From Mycolicibacterium llatzerense (GTDB lineage Bacteria > Actinomycetota > Actinomycetes > Mycobacteriales > Mycobacteriaceae): a stretch of DNA of 41,156 bases. Within the stretch, counting starts at the first letter, position 1, and every line of letters starts with the position of its first letter. The position numbers were made by a program, and so were the translations under genes. This document shows positions 39,762-41,156 of the stretch, piece by piece. The stretch covers positions 1 to 41,156 of the forward strand of contig NZ_JXST01000049.1 of the NCBI RefSeq assembly GCF_000878195.1. Direction: 5' to 3'. The notes beneath the pieces were generated by a model. It did no database searches. It had not been told where the DNA came from and worked only from the letters and a program-made list of their open reading frames with translations.

Positions 39762-41156
39762 ATGGACTTGAAGGTCGATCCCGACGGTCTGCGCGCCGAC
39801 GGTGCTGCCCTGGCTGATTCAGCAAGCCAGGGCAGCACCGTCGCGCCATGCCCGGCTGCCGCATCCGACACCGTCTCCACTCATCTTGCAGACACGCTGA
39901 CGACGTGGATGCAGTCATTGCACACGCTGATGGACCACGCCGGGCAATTGCGGGTCGCCGGCGGGCTGGCGCTGTCCGGTACCGGCACGGACCTGCAATC
40001 CATGGACGACACCAACGCCCACCACATCTCCAATGTGATCGACAGCGCGGGATCGGCCCCGGCCTCGGCCCCCGGCGGTCCCGCCGCGTCGCCGCCGATC
40101 GTCCCAGCCCCGACGTTGCCGACGCTACCGACGTTGAATCCTCTCGCTCCGATGACCGGCGAACAGGTCTCAGCCCTGGTGCACGCCGGACCGGGGCCGG
40201 CCAGCCTGCGCGCGTTCGCAACCCACATCCGGACCACTATCGCCCCGGCGGTGATGACGACAGCGCAGGACGTCCGCAATTCCAGCCAGTCGGTGCACAA
40301 CCACTGGGATGACGGCCAGACCACGGCGGCCCAGAAGGTCGGCGCGCACGCAGACTGGCTGGAATCGACCCTGCATCCAAGCTTGATGTCGGTCGCTGAC
40401 GCCGCCGACGCGGCCGCCGATCACACCGACACGCTGATCAAGAACACGCCCACGCCGCAGGAGTTCACTGACCTGCACCAGCGGCTCAATGTGGCGATGG
40501 CGAATTACCGGGCTACCGGTGGCCGCAACGCCGCCCAGGTCGCATCCCTGCAATCCGATCTGGCCAACAAGCAGTCCACCGCACTGTCCAGTTATGAGAC
40601 ATTCGCGGCCGCCGCCCCGGCCACCACAGCGGGCGCGGCGCCCCCGGCCCCGGCGCCGCCGATCGTGCACGCGGGCGGCCAGGTCGAGAAGCTCAACCAG
40701 ACGGCGCACCTCAAGCAGGATGGCCCTGGCCACGGCCCGGCCCATCATGGTCACGGCCCTGGTGACGAAGACTCGCCCGTACCGACCGACGCGCCGCCGG
40801 GAACCCCGACCGGTACCCCGCCCGCTGCTGCCGCCGCGGCCGCCCCCGCCGCCGCGGCCGACCAGGCGGCTCCCGGCATGGTCGCCAACGTCGCCGGCAT
40901 GATCATGGGCGCAGGGGCAGGTGCAGCCGGGCAGGTCGCGGGTACCTTGCATGGGCTCACCGGCGGCGGCTCGCCTCTCTCAGCGTTGTCGAGTCTGTCC
41001 TCCCTCCCCGGTTTGGGTGGGATGCCGCAGATGGAGACCCCTCAGCTGCCTGGCGGACCTGGGGACGGCAACGGAGGATCGCCCGAGGGTGACCCGACCG
41101 ACTTCGGCCCGGGCGAGACCAGCCCGGCATCCGGCGGCGGGGGAGAAGGGGGTGGC
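39762..41156 (+). CDS. EspB-like ESX substrate, partial at window edge
   Basis: This frame is open from ATG 39762 to the last base (465 codons) with no stop in the window. The N-terminal part (DLKVDPDGLRADGAALAD, later GTDLQSMDDTNAHHI) resembles EspC. It is followed by SLRAFATHI, HWDDG and HADWLESTL, matching the EspB-type W-G region, then TPTPQEF. The rest is a Pro/Ala/His-rich linker (about 290-370) and a Gly-rich tail. It shares its order of motifs with the gene at 11278. It likely belongs to the plasmid ESX locus to the right. Confidence 0.68.
   Translation, partial: MDLKVDPDGLRADGAALADSASQGSTVAPCPAAASDTVSTHLADTLTTWMQSLHTLMDHAGQLRVAGGLALSGTGTDLQSMDDTNAHHISNVIDSAGSAPASAPGGPAASPPIVPAPTLPTLPTLNPLAPMTGEQVSALVHAGPGPASLRAFATHIRTTIAPAVMTTAQDVRNSSQSVHNHWDDGQTTAAQKVGAHADWLESTLHPSLMSVADAADAAADHTDTLIKNTPTPQEFTDLHQRLNVAMANYRATGGRNAAQVASLQSDLANKQSTALSSYETFAAAAPATTAGAAPPAPAPPIVHAGGQVEKLNQTAHLKQDGPGHGPAHHGHGPGDEDSPVPTDAPPGTPTGTPPAAAAAAAPAAAADQAAPGMVANVAGMIMGAGAGAAGQVAGTLHGLTGGGSPLSALSSLSSLPGLGGMPQMETPQLPGGPGDGNGGSPEGDPTDFGPGETSPASGGGGEGGG

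Noticed and set aside
1..41156. CRISPR arrays, rRNA or tRNA genes
   Set aside because: No regularly spaced repeats with spacers and no rRNA or tRNA signatures were seen on either strand.

Overview
The window is high-GC actinobacterial DNA, almost certainly from a Mycobacterium plasmid. The evidence is a GC-rich third codon position in nearly all genes, frequent GTG starts, genes with short or no leaders, EspB/EspC-like type VII (ESX) secretion substrates, mycobacterial-style toxin-antitoxin pairs, and a plasmid set made of ParA/ParB-like partition, a primase-like replication protein and a giant DarB-like helicase/methyltransferase. The last gene runs off the right edge.

Bases 1-10244 are a mobile metal-resistance block. 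A broken IS21-type istA scrap and a cadD-like cadmium permease gene lie at the left. Next come a divergent merR and a mer operon: merA, merB, a MerF-like transporter, a thioredoxin-like lipoprotein and a CcdA/DsbD-like membrane protein. Facing them is a four-gene Tn7/Tn5053-like transposition module on the minus strand: TnsA-like nuclease, TniA DDE transposase, TniB ATPase and TniQ. Three copies of an 18-bp repeat, followed by ...ACA, mark the right transposon end at about 10244. The left end is not in the window.

Bases 10245-20542 are accessory. They hold a vapBC pair and an EspB-like secreted protein with a small membrane partner. A four-gene minus-strand operon of unknown function follows, including a 49-residue membrane protein. 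A large Ala/Thr-rich exported protein comes next, then two small unknown genes. Last come a protein that looks like an FtsK/EccC ATPase domain with its ATP-binding residues lost and a translationally coupled protein with a faint ADP-ribosyltransferase look. I read this as an orphan ESX-linked island.

Bases 20543-31593 are the plasmid maintenance and establishment block on the minus strand, listed here in transcription order: parA, a parB-like gene, a VbhA-like antitoxin with a Fic enzyme, a tandem-HTH protein, a protein of unknown function, and the helicase/methyltransferase. The start of the helicase is abnormal: the expected GTG is GTA, and an upstream leader is frame-fused to it.

Bases 31594-38919 hold a poorly coding, repeat-bearing stretch (possible centromere or origin), an MbcTA-like RES toxin pair, a small coiled-coil gene and a small DNA-binding candidate separated by three identical 10-bp palindromes, and the primase-like rep. 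A candidate antisense RNA with its own promoter and terminator lies in the rep leader.

Bases 38920-41156 carry two tandem EspC-like genes and a second EspB-like gene. This is probably the edge of a plasmid ESX locus beyond the window.
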